A stretch of DNA of 64,000 nucleotides from Terriglobia bacterium (GCA_020072645.1 JAIQGK010000004.1:272117-336116), one strand, 5' to 3'. Positions 51,176-61,153 are shown, counted from the first letter of the stretch. Numbers and translations are program-made. Notes: generated by a model from the letters alone, not told the origin.

Positions 51176-52696
51176 TTACTTTGTGCCGGGCGCTGCATCT
51201 TGTTTGGCTTCTGCTGGCTTGGCTTCCACGGGCTTGCCTTCCGCGTCGTACACTTCAACAGTCCCGTACTTGGCCACCGCGTCGCGCACCTGCTTGGCAT
51301 CGCCCACCACTACAACCTGCAAATGGTCCAGATCAACATACTTTCGCGCCATCCGCTGGACTGTGTCAGCGTCCACCTTGGCCAACTCGTCTGAGTAATG
51401 GTCCCAATAGTCCTTGCTCAGGCCGTAATACTTCACCGCCATCCAACTGTTGACGATTCCCGCCGGGTTCTCCAGGGACAGCGCAAAGCTGGAGATGATA
51501 GAGCGCTTGGATTCTTCCAGTTCGCCCTGGGGAACTTTCTCGTCCCGCAGCCGCTTGAACTCATACATCAGCTCATGCAGTGATCCGTCAGTCACTGCGT
51601 TGCGCACTTCTGTATTGGCCACAAACGACCCGGGATAGAGATCGCTGCTCACTCGGCTGTAAGCCCCGTAGGTGTAGCCCTTTTCTTCGCGAAGATTGGA
51701 AAAGAGTCGCGCCGCCGCTCCGCCGCCCAGAATGCGGTTCATCACGACCAGTGGGATATAGTCAGGATCAGACCGTTTAAGCGAAAGCCCTCCGGCAAGG
51801 ATGTTGCTCTGCACTGATCCAGGCCGGTCCACCAGAATGGTCTTTGCTGAAGTGAGCGCCGGCACAGTCCCAATGCCGGGCGCATCGATGGGATGGTTTT
51901 TCCACGCGCCAAAGTATTTTTTTGCCAGCTCGGTTGCCTGTGCAACCGTTATGTCACCGGACACGGCGAAAATGGCATTGTTGGGCGCATAGTATTTATC
52001 GTGAAAGCCTTTCAATATTTCCGGTGAGGCTTTCTTCAGAGAGTCGGACGTAGGCGACAGCACCGCTGCGGCAAATTCGCCATAGACCGCGCGGTTGAAA
52101 CGTTCGCGCGCCAGAAAGGCAGCATTCGAGCGCATCTGAATCAGCCGTGCGCCTTCCCGCCGTTGATATTTCTGCAACTCGTCGGCGGGGAAGCTGGGAT
52201 TAAGCACGATGTCGCTCATGATGTCCATCAGCTTGTCGGCCGATTGGCTCAGACCAGACGACGTGATGGTGGTCACGTTTGAGCCAAAAGCGGCATCAGC
52301 ATTAAATGTGGCCCCCATCTCGTCCAGGTCAGTGGCGATCTGCGTGCTATTTCGTTTTGCGGTGCCATCGCGGAGCAACTCGGCAGTGAATGATGCGAGG
52401 CCGGGCATATCTTTCGGATCAGAGAGCGCGCCTGATTTGATCCACAGGCTGAAATAGACGGTTGGCAGGCGGTGCTGCTCAAGCACCATCATGGTGAGGC
52501 CGTTAGGCAGAGCTACTTCCACCGGGTGCGGCAACTTCACCTTTAAAATCTCATTGTTTACCGGCGCCTTATTGAGCCGCTGCACTTTGGAAGGCAACTG
52601 CTTGCTGTCGGGCCCCGGCCCTTGCGGCTGCTGTGCGAACAAACCAGCTGTAAACAGGAAAAGCGCGAAATTGAGTGTCAGTATTTTCTTCAGCAT
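51176..52696 (-). CDS. M16-family peptidase homologue lacking the zinc motif
   Basis: AAGGAG stands 6 nt before the ATG at 52696, and MLKKILTLNFALFLFTAGLF is a signal peptide. The 506-residue protein has the M16 fold (LPNGLTMMVLEQHRLPTVYF, GNTI-like core, RILGGGAAARLFSNLREEKG, YTYGAYSRV) but the zinc site HxxEH is missing: the matching stretch is LASFTAELLRDGT. So it should be the catalytically silent partner of the M16 gene just upstream (10-bp gap), as in beta subunits of processing peptidases. A Lys/Ala-rich C-terminus is non-conserved. Likely periplasmic. Confidence 0.9.
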   Translation of the reverse strand: MLKKILTLNFALFLFTAGLFAQQPQGPGPDSKQLPSKVQRLNKAPVNNEILKVKLPHPVEVALPNGLTMMVLEQHRLPTVYFSLWIKSGALSDPKDMPGLASFTAELLRDGTAKRNSTQIATDLDEMGATFNADAAFGSNVTTITSSGLSQSADKLMDIMSDIVLNPSFPADELQKYQRREGARLIQMRSNAAFLARERFNRAVYGEFAAAVLSPTSDSLKKASPEILKGFHDKYYAPNNAIFAVSGDITVAQATELAKKYFGAWKNHPIDAPGIGTVPALTSAKTILVDRPGSVQSNILAGGLSLKRSDPDYIPLVVMNRILGGGAAARLFSNLREEKGYTYGAYSRVSSDLYPGSFVANTEVRNAVTDGSLHELMYEFKRLRDEKVPQGELEESKRSIISSFALSLENPAGIVNSWMAVKYYGLSKDYWDHYSDELAKVDADTVQRMARKYVDLDHLQVVVVGDAKQVRDAVAKYGTVEVYDAEGKPVEAKPAEAKQDAAPGTK

Positions 52697-52706
52697 GGTT
52701 TTCTCC

Positions 52707-54071
52707 TTACCGCATTCCTGCCGCGCCGGAAACCGCACCACGGGCCTCAGGGACAGTGATCACAACAGCACGATGAGCGGACACCAGATACTTTTGCGCT
52801 GCCTGCTTTACCTGCTCGGCGGTGACAGCCGCCAGCTTCTCATATGCGCTATTGATCAGATTGGGTTCGTTGTACCAGACCGTCTGTGTGCCAATCAGGT
52901 TTGCCATCCCCAGAACTGAAGCGCGCGTCTGGATCGACTGCCGGAGGAAAATGGTGCGTACTTTCTGCATCTCCTGCGGTGTGGGGCCATCTTTCTTGAT
53001 GGCTTCAATTTCATCGTCGATGGCTTTTTCCAGGTCCTCTACCTTCACACCGGGTCGCGGAAACCCGCCCACGTTGAACAGGCTGGGACCCCGCCTCGAC
53101 TGAAAACCGGCATTGACGTTCAGCGCCAGTTGCTTCTCAGAAATCAGATGCTGGTAGAAGCGCGAGCTGCGGCCATCAGAAAGTAAGGCTGCAAGGACGC
53201 GCAGAATGTACGTGTCAGGCGTATTTCCCGGAGGAGCGAGGTATACGGCGCGGTACTGGGGAAGACGTGCCAGCGGATCGTTGAGCGTCTTGCGCCTTTC
53301 CTTGTCGTGCTCCGGCTCTTTCATATCGACGGCAGGCGGCGCCGGTTGCCGCGGAATGCTGCCGAAGTATTTCTTCACCTTCGCCAGCGTCTCTTTCGGA
53401 TCAAGATCCCCGGTCAGCACCAACACCACGTTGTTCGGCGCGTAATAAATGCGGAAGAAGTCTTTTACGTCGTCCAGCGTAGCGGCGTTCAGGTCGTCCA
53501 TGGAGCCGATTACCGAATGATGGTAGGCGAAATTGTCATACGCCATGGCTTCCAGCTCTTCAAACGATTTGCCATAAGGCTGGTTATCCACTCGCAGGCG
53601 GCGTTCTTCCTGCACGGCGTTGCGCTGGTTGTCCAGGTTCGCCTGGGTAATGTTCAGCGCCTTCATCCTGTCCGATTCCAAAAACAATGCCATGTCGAGC
53701 TGGTTCTTCGGTAGCTCTTCAAAATAGTTAGTCTGGTCGTTGTTGGTGCTGCCGTTGAGGGAGCCGCCGTAGTTCTGGACCAGCAGCATGTGCTCGCCTT
53801 TTCCGACATTGGCGGAGCCTTCAAACATCATGTGCTCGAATAGATGGGCGAATCCCGTGCGCCCCTGCTTTTCATTGCGCGAACCGGTATTGTAGGTGAG
53901 AGAGATGGCGATCACGGGGGCTGTGTGCTCGGGAACGATGATCACCCGCAAGCCATTATCAAGCGTGGTATCCGTGAATTCCACTTTGGGAAGTTTCGAT
54001 TGCGCAAAAGTTGCCGTGGCCAGAGAGAGCAGCAACCCACACAGCAACGGCTTGATACGTGCACTTTTCAC
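52707..54071 (-). CDS. M16-family zinc peptidase (active subunit)
   Basis: A GTG start at 54071 with GAGG just upstream gives KSARIKPLLCGLLLSLATAT, a signal peptide; ATG at 54083 would place the ribosome site in the gene. The catalytic HxxEH is present in GFAHLFEHMMFEG, and the distal zinc Glu fits FEELEAMAY. VFPxP-type core, YYAPNNVVLVLTGDLDPKET and RSSRFYQHLISEK are standard M16. It is followed 10 bp later by a zinc-less M16 partner, making an active/inactive pair as in mitochondrial processing peptidase-like heterodimers. It probably degrades peptides in the periplasm. It is divergent from an exported aminopeptidase. Confidence 0.9.
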   Translation of the reverse strand: MKSARIKPLLCGLLLSLATATFAQSKLPKVEFTDTTLDNGLRVIIVPEHTAPVIAISLTYNTGSRNEKQGRTGFAHLFEHMMFEGSANVGKGEHMLLVQNYGGSLNGSTNNDQTNYFEELPKNQLDMALFLESDRMKALNITQANLDNQRNAVQEERRLRVDNQPYGKSFEELEAMAYDNFAYHHSVIGSMDDLNAATLDDVKDFFRIYYAPNNVVLVLTGDLDPKETLAKVKKYFGSIPRQPAPPAVDMKEPEHDKERRKTLNDPLARLPQYRAVYLAPPGNTPDTYILRVLAALLSDGRSSRFYQHLISEKQLALNVNAGFQSRRGPSLFNVGGFPRPGVKVEDLEKAIDDEIEAIKKDGPTPQEMQKVRTIFLRQSIQTRASVLGMANLIGTQTVWYNEPNLINSAYEKLAAVTAEQVKQAAQKYLVSAHRAVVITVPEARGAVSGAAGMR

Positions 54072-54288
54072 AAAACACCTCATTATTGGAATCAAAAAGA
54101 AGGACGCATCGGAAGACGCATAAGGTTCTGCGAAACCGGGCAGAAAATCAACTAAAAAATGTTCTTACCGTACGGCTGGGACGGAATGCATTCATGCTGG
54201 TCGGCATTGGGGACGCTAGTCTGGCCACGTGGGGAGATAAACGTTACGTCGCATGGTAAAATCCGCCCTGCGTTTACTGGAGAAATGA

Positions 54289-55614
54289 ATGGGCATGCGA
54301 AAACTAGCCTTACTGATATGTTCGTGGATGTTGGTTGCGGGCATCTATGCCAACGCAACTGAACGCCAGAACAATGCGGACTACCATGCTCGTCGGGTAG
54401 CACTGGCCAAACAGATGGAAGGCGGCACTCTCGTCCTGTTTGCTCCCACTGAGGCTGAAGGCCCCAATAACCTTTACGGCTTTCGCCAGGACGATAACTT
54501 CTTTTATCTCACCGGATGGCTGGAACCCGGCGCGGCGCTGCTCATCAATTCCAATCCTTACGTCGAGATTCTTTTTCTGGCTGAGCACAACGTAACCCAG
54601 GAAAAATGGACTGGCCCCAAGCTCGGCCCGGAAAACCCTCAAGCGCCGCAGCAGACTGGCTTTGACAAGGTCGAGAGCCTGGACAAGATGCATGATGAGT
54701 TGCTCAAGCTTCTGCCTCAGCCTCGCGCAACTGTTTATTCCGATCTTGGCGCCAACGGCGCGACGACGGCCTCAACTGGCCCGCTGGAATGGCTGCGTCG
54801 CGGTAACTCATTCCCAAATTACGTTTCTTTCAAGGACGCCAAGCCGCTGATCGCCCGCCTGCGCACCGTTAAAGATGCCGGCGAGCTGAAGATGATTAGT
54901 CGGGCGTCAGACGCTTCAGTCGCCGCTCACCTTGCCGCATTGAAAGCTATTCATGCCGGCGTCAATGAACGTGAGATTTCCGCGCTGATGCAGTATGAAT
55001 TTGGCAAGCGCGGCTGTGAGCGTCCTGCTTACGCGCCTATTGTTGGATCAGGGTTCTTCTCCACTGTTCTGCACTATTCCGCTGATGACCGCACCATGCA
55101 GGATGGAGACCTAGTTGTAATGGACGTAGGCGGCGAGTATTCGATGTACGCCACCGATATCACGCGGACAGCCCCTGTCAATGGCAAGTTCACCGCCCGC
55201 CAACGCGAGATTTACAACATTGTTCTGGCTTCGCAGGAAGCGGCGATGCAGGCGTTCCAGGCGGGAAAATCCAAGCTCCCCACCAGCCGCACCGATCCAG
55301 ATTCACTGTACAAAATCGCTTTTGACTACATCAATACGCACGGCAAAGATCTTCATGGCGAGCCGCTGGGCAAATACTTCATCCACGGTCTGGGACACCA
55401 CGTGGGGCTCAACGTCCATGATGCGAACGATCCTTCTATGCCGATTGACAAAGGCATGGTGTTCACGCTGGAGCCTGGTATCTATATTCCGGAAGAAAAG
55501 CTCGGCGTCCGCATTGAAGATATATTTGCCGTGGGCCAGGACGGCAAACTCATCATGCTCAGCCATGGCCTGCCGCGCACCGCCGACGAAGTTGAAAAAG
55601 CGATGGCGAAGTAA
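54289..55614 (+). CDS. Exported Xaa-Pro aminopeptidase (M24B)
   Basis: GGAG lies 8 nt before the ATG; the N-terminus (LALLICSWMLVAGIYANA) is a signal peptide. The 441-residue enzyme has an AMP_N domain (~30-165, DDNFFYLTGWLEPGAALLI) and the M24 pita-bread fold with the metal ligands VMDVGGEYSMYATDITRTAP (two Asp), GLGHHVGLNVHD (His), FTLEPGIYIP (Glu) and LGVRIEDIF (Glu). It cleaves the N-terminal residue before proline, requires two metal ions and should act in the periplasm. Together with the divergent M16 pair it points to extracellular peptide use. Confidence 0.92.
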   Translation: MGMRKLALLICSWMLVAGIYANATERQNNADYHARRVALAKQMEGGTLVLFAPTEAEGPNNLYGFRQDDNFFYLTGWLEPGAALLINSNPYVEILFLAEHNVTQEKWTGPKLGPENPQAPQQTGFDKVESLDKMHDELLKLLPQPRATVYSDLGANGATTASTGPLEWLRRGNSFPNYVSFKDAKPLIARLRTVKDAGELKMISRASDASVAAHLAALKAIHAGVNEREISALMQYEFGKRGCERPAYAPIVGSGFFSTVLHYSADDRTMQDGDLVVMDVGGEYSMYATDITRTAPVNGKFTARQREIYNIVLASQEAAMQAFQAGKSKLPTSRTDPDSLYKIAFDYINTHGKDLHGEPLGKYFIHGLGHHVGLNVHDANDPSMPIDKGMVFTLEPGIYIPEEKLGVRIEDIFAVGQDGKLIMLSHGLPRTADEVEKAMAK

Positions 55615-55630
55615 AGATAGGACTTGTGGA

Positions 55631-55651
55631 CCGCAGGCGCCCCGCCTGCGG
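55631..55651. terminator. Hairpin between convergent genes
   Basis: CCGCAGGCG (55631-55639) / CGCCTGCGG (55643-55651), 3-nt loop, between the convergent Xaa-Pro peptidase and a hypothetical gene. It may be a bidirectional terminator or a dispersed hairpin. Confidence 0.5.
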
Positions 55652-55666
55652 CTTGCAAAGACAACT

Positions 55667-56401
55667 CTACTTGATCGCAACCGCCAGCGTGTCATGGTGT
55701 TCGCGGATGAACCGACGCAGGTATGGGCCGATCTGGCTGGGAGCGTCAAATCCCGCGGCTTTCGCCGCTGCTTCCTGGTCTTTCGGTAAAGCGTCGGCGC
55801 TCTCAGCGTAATGTTTCAAGTCGCGGAACACGCCGATGGTGAAGATGTCCCACGCTGCTCCCTGATCGCGCACAAAGATGAAATTTTCCGCCTGCTTCAA
55901 GACTTTCGAATAGGCATTTTCCATCTCGCGCTCTTTATATAGTTCGGCAAATTTACCCGGCAGAGCTACAAACATCTCAACGTGAAAGAACGCCCCATCG
56001 GCAAAGGCCTTTCGCAGGTCGGCCAGGGGTGGTCCGTAGGCAAACAAGTCTTCCTGCCACGCAATCTGTTCTTTAAATTTGTCGTCGAGCTTTGCGGCCT
56101 GCTGCGCTTGCTGCCTCTTGGCGATTCGCGCCGGCTGGTAATACTCCGCGTAGCTGCCAACAGGGAAGAGCACCATCAGGTCCCAATGATCGCCCTGGCT
56201 GTGTCGCATCCATAGCGGTGCTTCGTCTCCGGCCTGTTTCAACTCTGCTGCGCGCGCTTTGTAGAGGTCGATCAGGTCCAGCAATCTTCCCGGCGCGGCC
56301 TGTACCAGCGTGACTTTATAGAGATAAGGATTGTCGGCAGCGCGTGCCGCTTGGGCAAGAAACGAGCATAGGACGAGCAGAAACACAGCTTGTTTGCGCA
56401 T
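55667..56401 (-). CDS. Exported hypothetical protein, probable dimeric alpha-beta barrel fold
   Basis: The 244-residue protein has a signal peptide (MRKQAVFLLVLCSFLAQAAR, cut near ARAAD). The mature part has two similar halves with YLYKVTLVQAAPGRLLDLID plus HWDLMVLFPVGSYAEYY, and FFHVEMFVALPGKFAELYKE plus AAWDIFTIGVFRDLKHYAE. The two-fold beta-alpha-beta layout resembles NIPSNAP/ABM dimeric barrels. No catalytic set is recognised. It is a single gene, divergent from icd. Confidence 0.65.
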   Translation of the reverse strand: MRKQAVFLLVLCSFLAQAARAADNPYLYKVTLVQAAPGRLLDLIDLYKARAAELKQAGDEAPLWMRHSQGDHWDLMVLFPVGSYAEYYQPARIAKRQQAQQAAKLDDKFKEQIAWQEDLFAYGPPLADLRKAFADGAFFHVEMFVALPGKFAELYKEREMENAYSKVLKQAENFIFVRDQGAAWDIFTIGVFRDLKHYAESADALPKDQEAAAKAAGFDAPSQIGPYLRRFIREHHDTLAVAIK

Positions 56402-56536
56402 TCAGGGTAACTCTCTTTCATGGAATTGGAAAAATGCCGTCAGTGCCGCTGTGATCAGTGTCACAGCGTTTGCGCCATCTCCGCTGCGATGGTAACGTAA
56501 GAAGTTTGCATTGTGAATGTATTTCGGGGAGGAAGC

Positions 56537-57964
56537 ATGGCGTCATCTTATAACGGGGTTCCACTGCCGGCAGGCGGCAGCCCCATTACTTACAGCGGCG
56601 GCAAGATGCAGGTTCCGGATAATCCAATCATCCCTTACATTGAAGGTGACGGCACGGGCCGCGACATATGGGCCGCATCTGTTCGTGTGTTCGATGGCGC
56701 TGTGGAGAAAGCTTACGGCGGCAAGCGCAAGATTCACTGGTATGAAATCTTTGCTGGTGAGAAGGCGTTTACTAAATTCAAAGATTGGCTGCCGCAAGGC
56801 TCGGTTGACGCGGCGCGTGATCTCCATGTTTCCATCAAAGGCCCGCTCACCACGCCTATTGGCGGTGGCATTCGTTCGCTGAACGTCGCCTTGCGGCAGA
56901 TCATGGACCTTTATGCATGTATTCGTCCCGTACGCTATTACTCAGGCGTGCCTTCGCCGGTAAAGCATCCTGACCAGCTTAACGTGATCATCTTTCGCGA
57001 AAACACTGAAGATGTTTACGCGGGAATCGAATGGAAGCAGGGAACGCCTGAAGTAAAAAAGCTGATCGATTATCTCAACAACACCATGCTGGCCGGGACC
57101 AAAAAGCACATCCGCGAAGATTCCGGCATCGGCATCAAGCCGATTTCCATCTTCGGCACCAAGCGCCTAGTGCGCATGGCGATCCAGCACGCGGTCAAGA
57201 ACAAGCGCCGTTCCGTGACTCTGGTACACAAAGGCAACATCCAGAAATTTACTGAGGGCGCATTCCGCGAGTGGGGTTATGAAGTAGCGCGCGACGAATT
57301 CCGCGACCTGATTGTCACAGAGCGCGAGAGCTGGATTCTGGATAACAAAGATAGGAATCCAAACCTGAGCATTGAGCAGAACGCCGCGATGGTCGAGCCC
57401 GGAATGGACTTTGCGCCTGCCAGTTTCAGGCAGGAAGTTGAGGCCGAAGTAAAGCATGTGCTCGATTCGCTCGCTAAATCGCACGGCAATGGCGAGTGGA
57501 AAAAGAAGATCATGGTCAATGACCGCATTGCTGACTCGATCTTCCAGCAGGTCATCATCCGTCCGGCGGAGTATGACATTCTGGCGACGCCCAACCTGAA
57601 TGGCGACTATATCTCTGACGCCTGTGCGGCTCAGGTCGGCGGGCTGGGAATCGCCCCGGGAGCCAACGTAGGCGATCAGCACGCTGTTTTTGAAGCCACA
57701 CACGGTACGGCGCCAAAGTATGCAGATAAAGACGTGATCAATCCGGGATCAGTGATTCTTTCCGGCGTAATGATGCTCGATTACCTTGGCTGGTCAGAAG
57801 CCGCGCGCATGATTGAAACCTCTCTGGAAGCAACGATCCAACAGAAGTTCGTCACGTATGACTTTGAGCGTCTGATGCCAGGCTCCACCAAGGTAAAAAC
57901 CAGCGAGTTTGCCAAGCACATGGTTGAAAACATGGTTGACCGGCGCAAGAAAACAGCAGTGTAG
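56537..57964 (+). CDS. icd: NADP-dependent isocitrate dehydrogenase
   Basis: GGGAGG precedes the ATG at 56537. The 475-residue TCA-cycle enzyme oxidises isocitrate to 2-oxoglutarate and CO2. Landmarks are [31 protein letters not shown] (with the substrate and phospho-switch Ser), [59 protein letters not shown]-type [36 protein letters not shown] and [20 protein letters not shown]. The HGTAPKYA loop supports NADP preference. mdh lies 29 bp downstream, forming a TCA operon. Confidence 0.95.
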   Translation: MASSYNGVPLPAGGSPITYSGGKMQVPDNPIIPYIEGDGTGRDIWAASVRVFDGAVEKAYGGKRKIHWYEIFAGEKAFTKFKDWLPQGSVDAARDLHVSIKGPLTTPIGGGIRSLNVALRQIMDLYACIRPVRYYSGVPSPVKHPDQLNVIIFRENTEDVYAGIEWKQGTPEVKKLIDYLNNTMLAGTKKHIREDSGIGIKPISIFGTKRLVRMAIQHAVKNKRRSVTLVHKGNIQKFTEGAFREWGYEVARDEFRDLIVTERESWILDNKDRNPNLSIEQNAAMVEPGMDFAPASFRQEVEAEVKHVLDSLAKSHGNGEWKKKIMVNDRIADSIFQQVIIRPAEYDILATPNLNGDYISDACAAQVGGLGIAPGANVGDQHAVFEATHGTAPKYADKDVINPGSVILSGVMMLDYLGWSEAARMIETSLEATIQQKFVTYDFERLMPGSTKVKTSEFAKHMVENMVDRRKKTAV

Positions 57965-57993
57965 ATTTCATAAAAATTCAGGAAGGAATTGGA

Positions 57994-58920
57994 ATGCGCA
58001 AAAAAGTGACGATTGTAGGTGGAGGAAACGTGGGCGCGACGTGCGCTCACTGGGTGGCGTCAAAAGAGCTGGCCAATGTTGTTTTGATTGACGTGCTGGA
58101 AGGCGTGCCTCAGGGCAAAGGTCTGGACCTGCTGGAAGCGATGCCGATTGAGAAACGCGATTCTTACGTGATGGGCACGAACGATTATGCCGACACTGCG
58201 AACTCTGACATTGTGGTGATCACCGCTGGAATCGCTCGCAAGCCGGGCATGAGCCGCGACGACCTGCTCAACACGAACTACAAGATCATGCAGGACGTGA
58301 TCGCCAAAGTTGTTGCCAACTCGCCCAACTGCATCCTGATCGTGGTTTCCAACCCGCTGGATGCGATGTCACAGGCGGCATTCAAGCTGAGCAAGTTTTC
58401 CCGCAATCGCGTCATCGGAATGGCGGGCGTGCTGGATTCAGCGCGCTTCCGCACTTTTATCGCACAAGAACTGAACGTAAGCGTGGAGAACGTGACGGCG
58501 TTTGTGCTCGGCGGTCATGGTGACACTATGGTGCCGCTGGCGCGATACTCCACCGTTGCCGGTATCCCGATCACGGAATTGATCCCCAAAGACCGGCTTG
58601 ACGCCATCATCCAGCGCACGCGCGACGGCGGCGCGGAGATCGTGAAATATTTGAAGACTGGCAGCGCTTATTACGCTCCATCCGCTGCGGCCACGGAGAT
58701 GGTTGAAGCCATTCTCAAGGACAAGAAAAAGATCCTGCCCTGCGCCGTCCATCTTGAGGGCGAATACGGCATTAAAGGCCTCTTTGTCGGCGTGCCGTGC
58801 AAGCTGGGAGCTAACGGCCTGGAGCAGATCATTGAAATTAAGCTCACGGCAGAGGAGCAAGCCGCCTTGCAGAAGAGCGCCGATTCCGTGACTGAGTTGG
58901 TGAAGGTGATCGGGGTCTAA
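57994..58920 (+). CDS. mdh: Malate dehydrogenase (LDH-like type)
   Basis: AGGAAGGAATTGG precedes the ATG. The 308-residue NAD enzyme interconverts malate and oxaloacetate. Landmarks are [13 protein letters not shown] (dinucleotide fold), [17 protein letters not shown] (Asp after strand two, NAD preference), [20 protein letters not shown] (mobile loop with two Arg), [24 protein letters not shown] and [15 protein letters not shown] (catalytic His). It follows icd in an apparent operon, and a strong terminator ends the unit. Confidence 0.95.
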   Translation: MRKKVTIVGGGNVGATCAHWVASKELANVVLIDVLEGVPQGKGLDLLEAMPIEKRDSYVMGTNDYADTANSDIVVITAGIARKPGMSRDDLLNTNYKIMQDVIAKVVANSPNCILIVVSNPLDAMSQAAFKLSKFSRNRVIGMAGVLDSARFRTFIAQELNVSVENVTAFVLGGHGDTMVPLARYSTVAGIPITELIPKDRLDAIIQRTRDGGAEIVKYLKTGSAYYAPSAAATEMVEAILKDKKKILPCAVHLEGEYGIKGLFVGVPCKLGANGLEQIIEIKLTAEEQAALQKSADSVTELVKVIGV

Positions 58921-58940
58921 ACTCTTAAGGATGTCCAAAC

Positions 58941-58967
58941 GCCGGTGCGCAATGCACCGGCTTTTTT
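58941..58967 (+). terminator. Intrinsic terminator of icd-mdh
   Basis: GCCGGTGC (58941-58948) / GCACCGGC (58954-58961), 5-nt loop, then six T. Confidence 0.93.
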
Positions 58968-58974
58968 ATGCTGA

Positions 58975-59544
58975 TTATTCCAGGGAATCCGGGTCGGGAA
59001 AGGCATTTGCCTCGTGATCGAACCCTTCCACATAGGATTCGATGATGTGAGCAACCACCGTTTCCAGGATCAAAGGCAGGTCCCACCGGGAGACAATAAA
59101 TGCATGTTCTTTCAAGTGAAGGGCAGGAAGATGGTTGCTTGCCAGCGCCTTCTGCAGTCCTAAGGGCGTTGCGACAAAATATTTGTAGACAATTCTGTGC
59201 TCATTTTCTACGTCTCTGGCCTCGAGAAAGAAATGATCGTAAAACGTTGCTGGATCGGCTGGGCCGCTAAGCAGATCGGTTTTTTCAAAATAATAATTAT
59301 GAAATTCCGGCCTGTTGTACCTGCCGTCCGGATCGCGGGTGAGCTCAGGTAGATAGATGGGAAAGGGAAGCTCGGCCCCAATTACGGCAGGCTGCCTTGC
59401 TTGTTTTTGGTCGTCTTCTACGGGACCGCCTGTGCTGATAGGAGCAGGAATTGGGATTGACTCGCCATGGGAAGATAGCTTCCGGCCAAGGAAGAGCAGC
59501 AGTAAAAATGCTACGACAAAGATGACAATCTTGACCGGATCCAT
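58975..59544 (-). CDS. Membrane-anchored hypothetical protein (189 aa)
   Basis: One N-terminal membrane helix (KIVIFVVAFLLLLFLG, residues ~5-20), then a Pro-rich linker (IPIPAPISTGGPVEDD) and a soluble domain from ~55. That domain holds YLPELTRDPDGRYNRPEFHN, DPATFYDHFFLEARDVENEH, RIVYKYFVATPLGLQKAL and a Glu/Asp-rich end. No catalytic motif or family is recognised. It is 12 bp upstream of the cyclophilin gene in the same direction on the minus strand, hence perhaps co-transcribed. Confidence 0.7.
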   Translation of the reverse strand: MDPVKIVIFVVAFLLLLFLGRKLSSHGESIPIPAPISTGGPVEDDQKQARQPAVIGAELPFPIYLPELTRDPDGRYNRPEFHNYYFEKTDLLSGPADPATFYDHFFLEARDVENEHRIVYKYFVATPLGLQKALASNHLPALHLKEHAFIVSRWDLPLILETVVAHIIESYVEGFDHEANAFPDPDSLE

Positions 59545-59556
59545 GCTGGGCCGTTG

Positions 59557-60084
59557 CTAGGTGCGCTCAATTGTGATGGAGTTGATCACCACCGGCGTCA
59601 CGGGCTTGTCCTGAGCACCCTTTTTTACTTTAGAGATTTTGTCTGCAATGTCCTGGCCTTCCACCACTTCGCCAAAGATCGTGTGATTGCCTGTGAGCCA
59701 TGGCGTAGCGGCGACGGTGATAAAAAACTGGCTGCCATTTGTTCCCGGGCCGGCGTTGGCCATGGCCAGCTTGCCTGCTTTATCGAATTTATAAGGCGAG
59801 CCTTTGGTTTCATCGCCGAATTTGTACCCCGGGCCGCCCATTCCGGTGCCGCTGGGATCACCGCCCTGAATCATGAAGTCTGGAATTACGCGGTGAAAAA
59901 TTGTGCCGCTGTAAAGCGGGCCATCACCACTTTTGCCGCTCACGCTGTCTTTCCAGCTTCGCTTGCCTTCGGCAAGGTCGGTAAAGTTCTTAGTGGTAAT
60001 GGGCGCTTCTTTCTCAAAAAGTCGGCAAACAATCTTGCCTTCAGTAGTATCAAAGATCGCGTATGTGCCTGGCTGGCGTGCCAT
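59557..60084 (-). CDS. Cyclophilin-type peptidyl-prolyl isomerase
   Basis: The 175-residue cytosolic protein has the complete cyclophilin core: FDTTEGKIVCRLFEKEAPIT, YSGTIFHRVIPDFMIQGGDP (catalytic Arg of FHR and FMIQGGDP), NAGPGTNGSQFFITVAATPW and HTIFGEVVEGQDIADKI. It catalyses cis-trans proline isomerisation. No signal peptide is present. It lies 48 bp downstream of a second, exported cyclophilin, so the pair serves two compartments. Confidence 0.93.
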   Translation of the reverse strand: MARQPGTYAIFDTTEGKIVCRLFEKEAPITTKNFTDLAEGKRSWKDSVSGKSGDGPLYSGTIFHRVIPDFMIQGGDPSGTGMGGPGYKFGDETKGSPYKFDKAGKLAMANAGPGTNGSQFFITVAATPWLTGNHTIFGEVVEGQDIADKISKVKKGAQDKPVTPVVINSITIERT

Positions 60085-60132
60085 AGAGTGTTCCTTTCGA
60101 AAATATTTATAAGTAGCAGGTCAACGTCTTAC

Positions 60133-60906
60133 TTATTTCTTGGGCGTTGCAGGTGCTTTTGTGCCGGTCGACTTCTTGGCCGCTGGTTTTGCCCCGCCCG
60201 CCCCCACAATATCAATGTGCGAGATTTTTACCGGATTCTGGGGACGGCTATTGTTTCCAGTACATGTCATGCCGCCGCCACAAGGCATGCGGGCGATCTT
60301 CTTTACCAACTCCACGCTGGCTTCATCACACTGGCCAAAGATGGTATAGCCGCTGTTGGGCGGTCGGCGGCCACCCATGCACCCATTGGGGTCGAGGCAT
60401 GGATTGAGGAAGGGAACTTCCTTCTCTGTAATAAAGAACTGCGAACTGTTGGTGTTCGGCCCGCGATTGGCCATGGCGAGCCGGCCCGGCTGGTCAAAGA
60501 GCAGGTCGGCGTGCAATTCATCTTCAAATTCAAAGCCAACGTCACCGCTTCCGGTTCCGGAAGGATCGCCGCCCTGGATCATGAATTCAGGAATCGTCCG
60601 ATGAAAAATCACGCCGTCATAGAGGGGCTTGCCATGAACCGTGTTACCGGTTGCCGGGTCCTTCCAGGGCTTGGTGCCTTTGGCCAATCCCACAAAATTG
60701 GCTACGGCTTTGGGGGCCTGTGCAGGGAAAAGCGTGCACTTTAAATCGCCAGCGGTCGTATGGATGATAGCTGTGGGGGACGCCTTGGCCGGCGCTGCTT
60801 TGCCGGCATTCTTGACGGGCGCGGCTTTAGTCGGCGCTTTTGGCTTGCTCTGCGCCCCAGCGGCAAGACCCAAACACAGTAGAATCAACGCTGCACGAGT
60901 CACCAT
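60133..60906 (-). CDS. Exported cyclophilin with cysteine-containing inserts
   Basis: The 257-residue protein has a signal peptide (MVTRAALILLCLGLAAGAQS) and an Ala/Lys/Pro-rich linker to ~residue 45. The cyclophilin domain has GVIFHRTIPEFMIQGGDPSG, MANRGPNTNSSQFFITEKEV and YTIFGQCDEA. Two extra loops carry paired cysteines (NPCLDPNGCMGGRRPPNSG and MPCGGGMTCTG), unlike the cytosolic copy next to it; they could form disulfides in the periplasm. A Lys-rich tail (KKSTGTKAPATPKK) ends it. It is a periplasmic folding catalyst. Confidence 0.9.
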   Translation of the reverse strand: MVTRAALILLCLGLAAGAQSKPKAPTKAAPVKNAGKAAPAKASPTAIIHTTAGDLKCTLFPAQAPKAVANFVGLAKGTKPWKDPATGNTVHGKPLYDGVIFHRTIPEFMIQGGDPSGTGSGDVGFEFEDELHADLLFDQPGRLAMANRGPNTNSSQFFITEKEVPFLNPCLDPNGCMGGRRPPNSGYTIFGQCDEASVELVKKIARMPCGGGMTCTGNNSRPQNPVKISHIDIVGAGGAKPAAKKSTGTKAPATPKK

Positions 60907-61153
60907 TCATCTCTCCTTGTATGAGCGTAACCGGATATTAGAAATGGAGAGGCGACAGTATGTAAAGGCTCTTTGGCGGGAAACCGCCGCAAGGCCGACC
61001 CGCGCGCCGAGCGGCATGCTTCAGGCGCATAAATGATCAAAGAGGAAGAGAATCTCGGGCGGGTGGGAGCAAAGCGACAGAAATCAATGGGAACCTTTTC
61101 TGCTGCCCTCAGTAATCATCCTTGAAAGGACAAATAACCGCCTGCCGCCGCCG

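Noticed and set aside
59554-60744. Long plus-strand open frame (396 aa) opposite the two cyclophilin genes
   Set aside because: It is antisense to two clear cyclophilins, spans both and their spacer, and has no family motifs; a by-product of codon bias.
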